Below are positions 1 through 11,759 of a stretch of 64,000 nucleotides of DNA, one piece after another. Both the position numbers and the translations under genes were made by a program. A model generated the notes under the pieces. The model was not told where the DNA came from. It worked only from the letters and a program-made list of their open reading frames with translations, and did not search any database. This DNA is from Mallotus nudiflorus (Eukaryota; Streptophyta; Magnoliopsida; Malpighiales; Euphorbiaceae). The stretch covers positions 1,736,501 to 1,800,500 of the forward strand of contig CANTUR010000112.1 of the NCBI GenBank assembly GCA_947683625.1, given 5' to 3'. Every line of letters starts with the position of its first letter. Positions within the stretch are counted from its first letter, which is position 1.

Positions 1-3000
1 TAATCAGCTTCAGGGTGCACATTTCTTTTCTAAGATTGACTTGAGGTTGGGTTATCGTTAGTTATGGATCAGTGAGGCCAATGTTCCTAAAATGGCATTC
101 CGCACTCGATATGGTCACTATAAGTTTCTAGTGATGTCATTTGGGTTGACTAATGCACCAGCTGCTTTTATGGATATGATGAACAGGGTATTCAAACCAT
201 TTATGGATTAGTTTATGGTAGTCTTCATTAATGATATATTGGTGTATTTGAAGAGTATGGAGGAGCATGTATATCACTTGAGAACTATATTGTAGACACT
301 GAGAGTGTTGGGATTCGTGATACAAACGCAGCGAAAAAATTAAAAATTTTATCACGTTCCTAAGCCTGGATCCATGCAATTCGACTACTTGATTATATCT
401 AGGGTTTTAAAATCTTACCAAAACGTAAAAGAGGCAAGATTCTCTAGAAGGATGAGAGGAGGTTCACACCAGTGACACCTTACCTCAAGCTTTTTTTAGC
501 TTGGTTGTTCGGATCAGGACGTCTCCAAAAGGATGCGTCCTCTATAGGTATCCACACGAACAACCCTTCATAAAATGAATTTGAGTGTGTGTGCTAGTAA
601 CCTCCTTGACTGTCTCACAAATCAAGAACCAAAGGAAAAACTCTGTCTTTGTTTTCTAAGAGGAAAGAAGACCAATTTGGAGGCAGGAAAAACAAGTGTG
701 TGAAACCCTAGAGAATATAACATACTTATAGACTCCAAATTAGGGTTTCACTTACTAATAACCTTTTGGTAATTTTCCATTTATTATATTCTGATTTTAT
801 TTAAAAATAAATCAAAAATAATATCTTATTTATTTATTTAAAATAACATTTATCTTAAATAAATAAATAAATAAATAAAACACTTTAATTATTTATTTCC
901 ACAGAGTTTATTTTGGGCTTATTAAACCCATATCCGTTTTGGGCTTGTTCTAAGTGTGTGACCCTGTAGGTTCACATAACATTGGCAGTGGGCTTAAATC
1001 TCTATTTAGGCCTACAAGTCATAAGTGGCCTCTAGCAAGACATTATGACTACCCAAGTCATGTGAAGTCAATAATCCGACATAACCTAATTACAGTGAAT
1101 TTTATTGTCCCTTTATCACATGATATCTTAATTGAACATAAGACATAGAATGTCATCCTTATATAGTTCAATATTATGACTTGATTCCAAGTAGACTGAA
1201 AATGATAACTCTTTATCAATTCATTTCAGCATGGCCATGCATTTTCCTTCAGTCTATCTCATCAAGGGGCCTTTAGATATCTTTCTCATATTAATGAGGG
1301 ATAAATTCCTTCTAAATCACTCACATTCCTCACATAACTAATTTTATATCCAACAACATCCTTTTAATCGTCCGGTTAAAGACAATGTTAGAATGTGTCA
1401 AAACATAAAATAGCTATGTAGAAATCCATGATGATTTCAAGGTCAAAGGATCGAAATAAAATTACTGTGATAAGAAATACTTATGACAATAATCTATGTA
1501 GCATTCTCATAGTGGGTCAATCCAGTACATGATCTCTCATCATGTACCTATGAGTTGACTTAATATCTCATATTTATGATTAGTAAAACATAATCATCAA
1601 TCAACATCATACTAGCCTTAATACTTTAATATTCATATAATGAATAAATGGCTAGGGATAATTAGAATAGAACTCTTATTTTAATCTATGGGTTTTACTA
1701 TCAAGTCACATACTTGATGGCCTTAGTAAGAATTAACCATTCATGTAATTATCATAAAATCAAATGATAAAATAATACCTCTTTATTAACAAAATAAGAA
1801 AGTCAATACATAATCACAAATGATTGACCTAGTGCATATCACTAACAGAGAGAACATCAGTTTTATGCTAAATTCTCAAAGTGTGATTTTTGGTTGAAGA
1901 GTGTTGCATTCCTTGGACATATGGTGTTTAAAAATGGTATCCAGGTTGATCCATAGAAGATTGAGGCAATGTTTGAGTGGCCCAGACCGACAACAGTCAT
2001 ATAGATTCATAGTTTTTTGGGTTTGGCTAGGTATTATAGGAGATTTGTGCAGGATTTTTCTAAAATTACAGCTTCTATGACTCATTTGACTCAGAAGAAA
2101 GTGAAATTTAAGTGGTCAGATGCTTGTGAGAATAATTTTTAGTTGCTAAAGGAGAAATTGACCATAGCTCCAATTTTAGCATTGCTTAATAGAGTAGATA
2201 AATTCATTATATATTATAATGCCTTTAGAGTCGGCCTAGGTTGCGTGTTGATGCAGAATGGTAGGGTGATAGCTTATGCTTCAAGGCAGTTAAAGAAGCA
2301 TGAATAGAATTGTCCTACTCAAGACCTAAAAATGGCTGCAATGATCTTTACTCTTAAGATTTGGAGACATTATCTGTATAGGGTGACTTGTGAGATTTTC
2401 ACTCATCACAAGAGCCTTAAGTACATTTTTCAATAGAGAGATCTAAATCTGAGGCAGAGGAGATGGTTAGAACTCCTGAAGGACTATGATTATGAGATTC
2501 TTTATCATTCAGACAAGGCTAATGTGGTAGTAAATGCCTTGAGTAGGAAATCCTAAGGTAGTCTTGCTCACATTAGTGTGGAGAGGAGACCGTTGATTTA
2601 AGAGTTACACCAATTAGTGGATCAAGGGCTGATGATGAAGATAAACAAATCTGGTGGATTGTTAGCTCAGTTCAAAGTTCAATCAGTGCTGAGAGATAGG
2701 ATGAAGGCAGCTTAGGGTTGAGATCCTATTCTAACAAAACTTGTAGAGAATATTCATGCAGGGAAGTTCACTGATTTCACACTTGATGATGATGGTATTT
2801 TATGGGTCAATGGTAGGTTGTGCATTCCTGATGTGGATAATTTGAGAGAAGAGATTCTTAAGGAAGCACATTCTATAGCCTACAGCGTACATCCAGGTGT
2901 CACTAATATATACCACAGTATCAGAGACTTATATTGGTGGGATGGACTGAAGAAGGATGTAGCTGACTTTGTTGTTTGACTTGTCAGCAAGTGAAACCTG

Positions 3001-4184
3001 AACATCAGAAGCCTTCTGGGAAGCTTCCGCCACTTCTTATTCCTGAGTGGAAGTGGCAAAGAGTTTCTATGGATTTTATGGTTGGGTTGCCTCGTTCTAA
3101 GGATGGATATGATTCCATCTAAGTGATTGTGGACAGGTTGACCAAGTCTGCTCATTTCTTGCCTGTAAAAGCCACTTATTCTATAGCTAAATTGGTGAAG
3201 CTGTATGTTAAGCATATTTTATGCCTTCATGGAGTACTTGTGTCCATTATATCTCATAGAGGTTCAATGTTTACCTCTCATTTTTGGTAGAAGTTATAAA
3301 AAGCGATGGGCTTTAGGCTTAATTTTAGTACTGCTTTTCACCCTCAAATAGATGGTCAGTCTGAGAGGACGATCCAAACACTGGAAGATATGCTGAGGAT
3401 GTGTGTATTGGATCTGGGAGGTATCTAGGATGATCATTTATCGCTTGTGGAGTTTGTATATAATAATAACTATTATAGCAGTATTAGGATGGTACTATAT
3501 AAGGCCTTGTATGGAAGGAAGTGTAGATCCCCTATGAGTTGGGATGAGATTGGAGAGAGAGTGTTGACTGGACCTGAGATGGTCCAGGATGCCATTGAGA
3601 TGGTTCAGGATGCCGCTGAGAAGGTTTCTATGATTAAAAGGAGATTAGAGATCGCAACTAGTAAATAGAAGATCTATGTGGATTCGAGACGCAAAGATGT
3701 GGAGTTCCAAGTTAGAGACTATGTATTCTTGAAAGTGTCTTTGATGAAGGGTGTGATGAGATTTGACAAGAAGGGGAAGCTAGCACCGAGATATATTGGA
3801 CCATTCGAGATTTTGGAGAGAGTGGGCATGGTTGTATATCGGTTGGCTTTGCCTCTAAATTTGTCTCAAGTGCATTCAGTGTTCCATATCTCAATGTTGA
3901 GAAAGTATATTTCGGACCCTTCGCATGTGTTGTAGCCTGATAGTGTGAAAGTGAATGAAGACCTGATGTTCGAGGAGGAACTAGTCGCAATAGTAGACTA
4001 TCAAGTTCGTCAGTTATGTTCGAAGTAGATTTTGATGGTCAAGGTGTTGTGGCGAAGCAACAACATGGAGGAGCACACTTGGGAGACAAAAGCTGAGATG
4101 CGAGCCCTTATCTCTTTCCTTGATAATTCTTGTTTTTGTTCTTTTCTTTGAATTCGAGGACGAATTCTTATAAGGAGGGAAGAT
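1..4184 (+). mobile_element. Decayed Ty3/Gypsy retrotransposon, 3' part of pol
   Basis: This is the downstream part of a Ty3/Gypsy polyprotein, read on the plus strand with its 5' half outside the window. In order it shows the end of reverse transcriptase (1-305 and 1853-2100, with MAFRTRYGHYKF and MSFGLTNAPAAF), RNase H (about 2170-2560, ending in NVVVNALSRKS), the integrase zinc-binding and core regions (about 2840-3700, with VDRLTKSAHFLPVK and FHPQIDGQSERT) and a C-terminal tail (3680-4110, with LSQVHSVFHISMLRKY and VKVLWR). It is dead: in-frame TAG codons replace Gln at many places, there is a frameshift near 2975 in the integrase zinc-binding region, and the catalytic FIDD motif reads FIND at about 226. 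A solo LTR interrupts it at 306-1847. A purine-rich tract just before 4185 fits a polypurine tract, so the LTR that follows belongs to it. The family is clear; the lineage (Tekay-like tail) is inferred. Confidence 0.93.
306..1847. mobile_element. Solo LTR inserted in the Gypsy reverse transcriptase
   Basis: A 1542 bp block begins TGTTGGGATTCG and ends CACTAACA, so it has TG...CA ends with matching inverted termini (TGTTg/TAACA). It is flanked by a perfect 5 bp target duplication, GAGAG, at 301-305 and 1848-1852. Removing the block and one GAGAG restores the reverse transcriptase frame across the join (LRT, then EHQFYAKFSKC). No internal pol or gag coding sequence is visible, so it is a solo LTR left by recombination. 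The superfamily is not certain; the long LTR with a GTGTGACCCTGTAGGTTC tract resembles some plant Copia LTRs. Confidence 0.85.
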
Positions 4185-6782
4185 TGTAATGACCCTGTAT
4201 TTTAAATAATATAAAATTATTTTGAGATATGCAGTGTTAATAAAATTTTAAGTTTTATTTATATATTATTATTAATTGTGTATATTCTTTATTTATTTTA
4301 TTTTAAAAGTTTTATTTACATAAAACAAATTATTTAGGAGTTCTATTATTTAAATACGTTAAAGTTATTATTGTTATTATTAATTTAAATAGTATTATTA
4401 TTACTATTTCATTGTTAATAATATTATTATTATTATTATTATTCTTCTTCTTATTATTATTATCATCATTATTATTATTATTGTTAGAATTATTGTTATT
4501 GTTATTTTATTTGGTTTAGTAATATTATTATGTGTTATTGTGTTATGTATATGTGTATATATATGTGTTAAGTTTTTAATTAATACATGCATATATATAT
4601 AGATCAAAAGCATTAAAATTTTCGGGTCAAAGGAAATTCAGCCCCTTCCTTCCTCTTTTTCTTTTTTCTCTCTTCCTCTCCCTGTTTTCCCTTTTCTTCT
4701 GGTAACCTCCACCTGCATAACCCAGCCTCGCTAGACTTCAGCCACCTTTAGCCACCCATCACTGTCGATCCCTCTCTCCTTCCTCTACCTTCCCGTCACC
4801 TGTGGACCGCCGGATCGCTGTCTGGAAGCTCAGAATTAGCAACAACAACAAAAGGAACTCCACGTCGGCGACTCCATTTTCAGCCACCTCAGCTCCACTT
4901 TTTGGTGTCAATCGACTCCTTTTGGACCGGTGAGTCCATTTCCAAGATTCATTTGAGCTTTAATCCTCTTGTTTTTTAGTTTTAGTTAGATTTTAGTTTA
5001 TGTCTATTTTAGGTTTTATTTTTTTTGAGCTTGATATTGTTTCATTTATGAATTCTTGTTTTACAAATGTTGCTCATGGCAACTTTAGCTTCTCAAAAAT
5101 AATTTTTGTTTATTTTTTTTTTAATTAATTTGAATTAATTTTTTATTATTTTAATATTAAAATATTGAATTTTTTATAATTATGTTAAGTAATTATTTTT
5201 AATGGAAATTTAGTTAAATTAGTGTTATTAATTTGATTTAATAATTTTAGAATTATTAAAATAATTTTAGTGAATTTATATAATTTTTAAGAAATTATTA
5301 GTATTATGTGAATTTTGTATATATAGGTTAATTGTGTACTTTTGTTGAAATTATAGTTGAATATTATGTTTTCAATAATTTTAGAATTATATAGGGTATT
5401 AAAATGATTTTTATAAATTATTTACTATTTTTAACTAATTAATACTAATTTTCAAAAATTATATTCAAATAATATATTATTTACTATTTTTATGATTAAA
5501 TTGATTTTTAATTGCTTTTATTATATAATTAAGTTATTTGAGTATATAAAAGTGAATTTTATTATTATATATGGAATTATGGAAAAATTAGATTTTTATT
5601 AATATTATATTATTATTTGAGATTTTTATTTAATTGTTGTGGAAATAATCATATTTAGTGATTTAATGTTTAAATATATTATATTTAGGTATTTTATAGA
5701 TATTTATGGAATTTAATGATTTTTAATATATTTATTATTTTATATTGATTGTTAAAAATTGTGAATCTCGGTTGAGAATGTGTGCAGTTCGGGATCCTAA
5801 CCTGAGGTGTTGAGCTTTATGGTAATTAGAAGTATGTTTTCCTTGTAGGATTCGCTCTACTGTCAATAGAGAGATGTCTATTTTACAAAGGAGGTTTTGC
5901 CAAAATTTTGATAGAATTCTTATAAAATGAATTTCTATGTTTGTCTGAGTTTTGAATTTTTAGATCAAGTCTTTCTTTAGAATTCTTAGAAGTATAAGTT
6001 AGAAATTGTTCTGATTATTATTATTATTTATTTTCTAGTGCACTGAGACTAAGGTCTATCGGACTGGGCCCGTCAAGTCAGTCTCGAGAAACACAAACTT
6101 GTGAGTTATTATTCTATATATGCATCGCATATATAATGTATGAATAAGGATTTTCACATTTTTATTATATGTTTATACGTGATTTATTTTCTTAAATGAT
6201 TTAGTATATTTTGATATGTTTTGATATATATATGCATGTTGTAATTTTCAAAATATACCTAGTATATTTCTGGTATATGTTTAGTATACATTTAGTATAT
6301 TTTTAGTATACTTTTGGTATTCTTTCGGTATATTTTTGATATATTCCTCTTTAAATAAATGCTATTATGTTCATATCAGGCATTTATTATTTTTAATAAT
6401 TAGAAGGATAGCAGTAGAACATACTACCTAGTGGGCTATGTTAGGACTGTTACATGACAGTGTGATAGAATTAAGTCAAATTTAATATTGCTATTGAGAT
6501 ATTAGTTTTGGAAAAGGCTGACTGTGAATTCTCGGTTGACCGAGTGTACTCGGGGCCAATCATACTGATAGTGTGATTACGGAACCTCGATTCACCTAGT
6601 GTGCTCAGGGCCTTAAGTTGGAAAAAGTAATACTTGGAGTTTTGATTAAGCCTATTGGCTATTAATTTTTATGATCAAGGTTGTAAACTGTTAAGGTTCT
6701 GCTCTGGTCTTTCAATTAAAATAATTTTATGCATTTATTATATAATTAAAATGAATTTTAGCATTTGTGTGAAATGTCTGTG

Positions 6783-6837
<55 letters not shown>

Positions 6838-7293
6838 TGATGTCTGACTGTATATGTTTTAGATTACATGTATGTACATTATAATAATTCACTCAATGTG
6901 GTCTGACTCCTCTCAATATTTTTTTTCAGGAGATTTCTCGTCGTCAGACCTCAGTAGTAGACCTTTATGCCGAACTTCTTTAGCCCTAGCTAGATTATGT
7001 AAATTATTTATCTGAACTTTGTTGTATTTTTTAGAAAACTGCAGTAGTAGTGCTTTGTATCTGTAGAATGTTATTTTAGTATTGACCTTTCTCTAAATAT
7101 TGTATTAAAATTATTTTTATTTTATGAAATGACGTTTAAGTATTTATTTTTGTATCGATTTAAGTTTTAATTATGATGTATTTTTATTTATTTATTGCAT
7201 ACTTTTTATTTATAAGGCTTGTTAAGGGTTCCGGATTCGAAAGAATTCCCCTTCTCTAGCGCTAGTCGTGACTTCCAGATTTGGGTCGTGACA
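4185..7293 (+). mobile_element. 3' LTR of the Gypsy element (family L, copy A)
   Basis: This 3109 bp LTR starts TGTAATGACCCTG directly after the purine-rich tract that follows the pol tail, and ends GGGTCGTGACA. It shares its start, end and internal landmarks with the solo LTRs at 24979 and 31087. The landmarks are a GC-richer pyrimidine-rich island after a TATA-like stretch (about 4620-4935), an ACCGGTGAGTCC junction, a block of 10-12 bp tandem TTTAGTATAT-type repeats (about 6255-6350), the CTACCTAGTGGGC block, and a CTCACTCAATG-like tract near 6888. The island ends in a good splice-donor match, so part of this LTR may be a spliced leader; that is inference. Confidence 0.85.
6786..6836. repeat. 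(TA)n microsatellite in the Gypsy LTR
   Basis: An uninterrupted TA dinucleotide run of about 50 bp lies inside LTR copy A. The related solo LTRs have only short TA runs at the matching place (near 27568-27586 and 33955-33970), so the expansion is specific to this copy. The reading frame through it is not a gene. Confidence 0.9.
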
Positions 7294-9184
7294 TTTATAT
7301 TTTTAAAGAATATGGATTTTATTTGTTTACTTTAATTTGTTTATTAAAATGTCTAACTTCTTTTTTTTTTAATTGTTTGATACTTATGTGATTTTTAAAT
7401 AAACAATAAATAAATACTTACTAATAATTTTTTTAAAAAATTACTCTTTTTTATATTTCAATATGTAACAAGTTTACAAATCTTATCATATATTTATAAC
7501 GTTAAAAAAAAAAGCTGAAAAAAATAACAAATTTTTTAAAAATAAAAGTAAAAAACAATTGAAACAACAAAACAACAAAAATAAAAAAATTTTATGTTGT
7601 TGATTATTGTTTATTTTTATTGATTGTTATTTATATTTTACTATTTTTAAATTATTTTTTCATTATTAATAATAAAATTAAGGCCATAAATTTGTTTTTT
7701 ACTTTTATTAGTATTAATGATAAAAAAAATAATTTTTTATAGATCTCATAATTTTTATTTTTAATAAAAATCAATAGATATAAACAAAGATAAATAACAA
7801 AAACAATTAAAATCTACAATTGAAACAACAAAAATCAACTAAAACCAACAATAGCAACAAAATATTACAGCTGTTGATTATTGTTTATTTTTGTTGCTAT
7901 TTATTGTTTTTTCAGTTTTTTCATTATTAATAATAAAACTAAGACCATAAATATAATCTTTACTTTTATTAGTATAAATAATAAAAATAATAATTCATTT
8001 AATATATTTCATAATTTTTTGCTATTTTTACTGAAAAATAATTATTACATACTATGGATAATTTGTACTTTTAATTAGTTTTATTTATAAATTCTAAATA
8101 ATTAAAAAAATAATTTGTAACATTAAAAATACTTAGTTTAATTTTTTTATTTATTGAATAAAAAATAATTAAGTCCATTATCCTTTCTCGGAATCTACCA
8201 TTCTTTTTTTTTTTTTTTCAATATAAGCATTACTTTCCTTTTACATCTATTAATTGCTCTTTTATTTCTTTGCTCTGCAGGCTCTCACGTCGATGCTCTT
8301 CTTCGCTCTTCTGTTCTACGCTTGTGTCTCCCTTTTCTCCGCTCAATCACAACTCTTCCTTTTCGTTTTGTCTTCGGCTTTTGTTGTTTACTTCTTATTT
8401 GGAGTTCTCTATTGGTGGATCTTGTAAACTTTGTCTTTGCATGACACTATATTAGATTTTTCTTGATTTTGATCTACCGTTGCCGGAAACTACTAGTTCT
8501 CATATGAGTCTCCACCACTTGTATGATTGGAGAGGCTGTCAATGCTTCTGCTGTTTTAGTTCACTATGGCTCTGCAGGAAGGATTCAGCGTCTGCATCTC
8601 AGTTTTGTTTCTGTGAATTGACATTTCTATTTGTTGGATTTTTTCTAGGTATTTTGATTATGGTACTACAATTATTGATTGAGGTGTGAGCCTTGCTTAT
8701 TGCTGGTTCTAGGATTCTGAGCATCAATTGCTTCAGTTTTCTGTGATGAAGTTTTGCTTGGTTTCTTTTTGTAATAATAGGTTGTGTGCTTGAGATTGGT
8801 GACTGGTTGCAGGTGGTTTACTTGGTTTGTTAGTTCCTTTAGTTCTTGTTGTTGTAGTTTTATTCAATTTTGTGATGTCGTTCGTTTCTGTTGGTTTTTG
8901 AAGGAGGTGTTATTGTGACTGTTATGAGCAATGATTATTGAATTGTGGATCTTTCCATTTTCATTGAGATCATTAAAGATATCTGTTGGGAAGGTTACAA
9001 AACACGAAATGCCGATAATATGCCCAATATTTCAAAAATAGACCAAAATGAAGATAAAGATGAGACTTTTAGAAAACAAAAAGAGACAGATGAAAAGTGA
9101 AAAGATGAAACTTAAAGAAAAAATTGGCCCATAACGCGAACGAAATAGGCGTCTGACTATGACATGGGATGAAATTTCCCTACA
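7294..9184. other. Gene-poor spacer between the Gypsy LTR and the left arm
   Basis: Very AT-rich up to about 8200, then GT-rich with mixed composition from 8200 to 9000. No homology to a known gene was recognised. Short open frames near 8270-8690 lack protein-like composition or consistent splice structure. The stretch 8270-8950 looks like leader or intron sequence (T-rich, with several CTGCAG/TTGCAG acceptor-like sites), but no coding partner is visible. Confidence 0.5.
7555..8065. repeat. Diverged tandem duplication, period about 261 bp
   Basis: Two adjacent AT-rich units share landmarks in the same order: ACAATTGAAACAACAAAA (7555 and 7816), GTTGATTATTGTTTATTTTT (about 7598 and 7874), TTCATTATTAATAATAAAA, then AGGCCATAAAT or AGACCATAAAT, then TTACTTTTATTAGTAT. 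The units are diverged and differ by small indels. No coding potential was seen. Confidence 0.7.
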
Positions 9185-10817
9185 AATTAACTAAAAAAGA
9201 TTATAATATGCATTTATAAAAGTGTCATAATTTTATAAATAAATATATTTTTTTATTTTTAATTGATTATATGTATATTTTATATAATTCAAAAAATAAT
9301 GAATTTATATTTATTTTTAGAAGCAGAAATAAATAATAAGAAATAATAATTTTATATAAAATTATTATTATGTAATTTTTAATACATAAATTTAAGGTTA
9401 AATTACTTAATATAAATATTTACTCATCCAGCAGGTGATAAATTATTGAACCACTTAATTTTTTTTTTTAAAAAAAAGATAAAGATAAAAAAATAAATGA
9501 ATAAATGGTTAACCAATATATACCAAAACATTAATTTAGTCATTAATATTATGGTAAAAAAAATTAGTTATCATACGCTTGTTAGAGATACGAAACTCTT
9601 TTAAAAAATTTTGACAATTTTAGCTCATATAATCTAAATACACATTTCACAATGTAAAGTTCTAAAGAATCAATCAGTTCTCCAATTAAAGTTTGGATAT
9701 ATACGTAAGGCATAACACCATGTAAACAAAGTCATTCTTCAGTCATATATGATATGAATCTCAATATATATGCAGGGCGAATTATTATTTTTATTTTTTA
9801 TTATAAAGCAAACCTTTCTGCTTTTTCTTGCCATTGAGTGCATTTACTTTTTTTTATTTTTTTTAATAATAACCGATTCATTATTTAATTAAATAGAGAA
9901 CAAACTACACATGCTGTGCAATCAAAAACTATAATATCCCCTCCTCAATGTAAATTTTTTATGTAACAAAAGAAAAAATGTATACTACATCAAATTCTAA
10001 TTGCAATTTTATACTGAAAAAATGTTAATTAACTATTACTTTTTTTTAATATACTAGATCAAGGTCGCTGAAAATAAAAAATTTTATTTTGTTCTTAATA
10101 AAAAAAAAAAAAGTTTTGGTGAAATTGGATGCTTGATAATAAATTTAAGAATCAATTAATTATATTTTTATTTTTTTATTCACAGTACCTTTTTATACTT
10201 AATTTATATTTATATTTTCAATTGTTTTATTTGTTTCGATTTATTATATCTTATCTTTTATCGTTAAAATATTAGCAATTAAATTTTGATCAATTTATCT
10301 AAATGGGTTTTTGAGCCTTCTTAAAATATTAGCCTTCTTTTATACCTTTTGTGTATTTTTACATAAATAATTAATATTTTTAACTACAACTGTAACTACT
10401 GCTATCATTAATATAGATAGAAGTAAATAAGCAAATGATCACAATTAGGTAGAGGGTACCTTAATCATTTAAAAATGTCTTGTATTGATGTTAGGTATTG
10501 AGGTATGTACTCTGAGAGATCAAATGAGAAGGAAAATCGAACCCATGATATTAACCATAAAATATCCATCATAAGTTACAAAGAAAGGACAATCGAGGCT
10601 GATAATATGAGATCGGTATAGGCTGCAAATAACAAAATTTGATCTCAAAAATGTTTAATTAATTCAATATGAATTGACTCAACAGGCAACCAAATCTTAA
10701 TCACAAGAGCTCCCATAGTTTTCTTGCATTATCAACCAATTAACCGTGAAATCAATAATAATTGCAAAACTTTCACGCGTTGTTCCATAAATATTGCACT
10801 TACACTTGTAAAACTAA

Positions 10818-11009
10818 ATGGAACAACAAAGCGATCACCATGCAACAGTGCTGGCTTTGGCTATTCTGCTCGTGCTCCCTTTGTGCAAAATGCAATGTGC
10901 CCTGTATTTGCCACTGCCAGAAACATATAGTGTTGAAGGCAGAAGGGTTCCAGAATGCTATTCCAAATACATCTTCAATACTCATGGAAACTGCAGTGTG
11001 GCATCCTGA
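10818..11009 (+). CDS. Candidate small secreted peptide, left copy
   Basis: A 63-codon open frame whose product has a signal-peptide-like core (VLALAILLVLPLCKMQCA, residues 11-28) followed by a short tail of about 35 residues containing VEGRRVPECYSKY and two Cys. The opposite arm has the same frame (52473-52664, minus strand) with the identical protein and at least one silent ATT/ATC difference. ATAAATATT lies 30 bases upstream of the ATG. No family is recognised. It lies just beyond the relic SQE first exon, reading toward it on the opposite strand, so the frame could be chance in a recent duplication where few changes have had time to occur. Treat it as a candidate only. Confidence 0.3.
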   Translation: MEQQSDHHATVLALAILLVLPLCKMQCALYLPLPETYSVEGRRVPECYSKYIFNTHGNCSVAS

Positions 11010-11036
11010 TGGAATATGTAATTTACATTATTCACG

Positions 11037-11234
11037 TTGCCAAGAGTGTAAGCAAGAGCAGCTCCAACAGTAAGTACATTTGTGTTCATGGCTTCTTCTG
11101 GTTCGTTCACTCCATTTTCAGAATTCTGAAATATTTCATCTCTATCATTCTCTCCTGAAGCTCTCATTTTCCTGTTTCATGTTACTCTATTCACCAATAC
11201 AAAGTGCAATATAAAAGCTGTGACTCCTCCCATC
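11037..11234 (-). pseudogene. Relic first exon of a second squalene monooxygenase, left copy
   Basis: On the minus strand this stretch aligns with exon 1 of the neighbouring SQE gene: a start-like MGGVTAFILHFV, then a tract with NSENGVNEPEEAMNT and the end of the dinucleotide-binding segment (VGAALAYTLG) running into a GTGAAT splice donor. The GxGxxG loop has lost several residues and an in-frame stop lies after NRVT. No later exons follow. The flank upstream also resembles the SQE promoter (TTTCAAGATCTTGACA and a TTTATATACC box). It is therefore the head of an old tandem SQE duplicate that predates the inverted duplication, since both arms carry it. Confidence 0.75.
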
Positions 11235-11759
11235 GGATGAGGACTGAACTTGTGTGCTGTGGACCTGTGGTATATAAAGTCAAAGAATCTCAAGGGAATA
11301 GGTCTAAAAGAGCATTGCTAAATCGATCAAACAATGAATTAAAATGAATATTAAAATTTGATAATAAGGCTAAAAATGTTGTCAAGATCTTGAAAACAAG
11401 GGTAGGCAACACAATTGTCAGTTTCTTCCTGGGTGATATTGCAATCCTTCAACTCATACTTCTTACACTCATGGATCACTTACTGCTAAAAATATTTCAG
11501 AGTGAAAGTAATGATTTCAAATGCTCACTACAACATACACATTTACATTGCAAATCTGCCATCAGGAAATGAAGAAGTACAATGATTTTCTTGAGAAATG
11601 GAAATCTGGGTTGACAGCATACAAAAATTTCTGCTCCAAAACAATATATATATGTATAAATAAAAAAATATATGTTAGTAAATTAATATCATTTGCTCTG
11701 TCACACATCCCTGCTACTTTCTGATATTCATTGATTGTAATGCTTTCAGTTTTGTGCTT

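Noticed and set aside
4404..4613. Open frame rich in Ile/Met/Thr
   Set aside because: It is simple-sequence ATT repeats in the U3-like part of an LTR.
6655..6840. Frame ending in an Ile-Tyr repeat
   Set aside because: Its tail is translation of the (TA)n microsatellite in an LTR.
8270..8689. Two short plus-strand frames that look Ser/Leu/Phe-rich
   Set aside because: Composition is that of T-rich non-coding DNA. No conserved motif, no good splice linkage and no counterpart were found.
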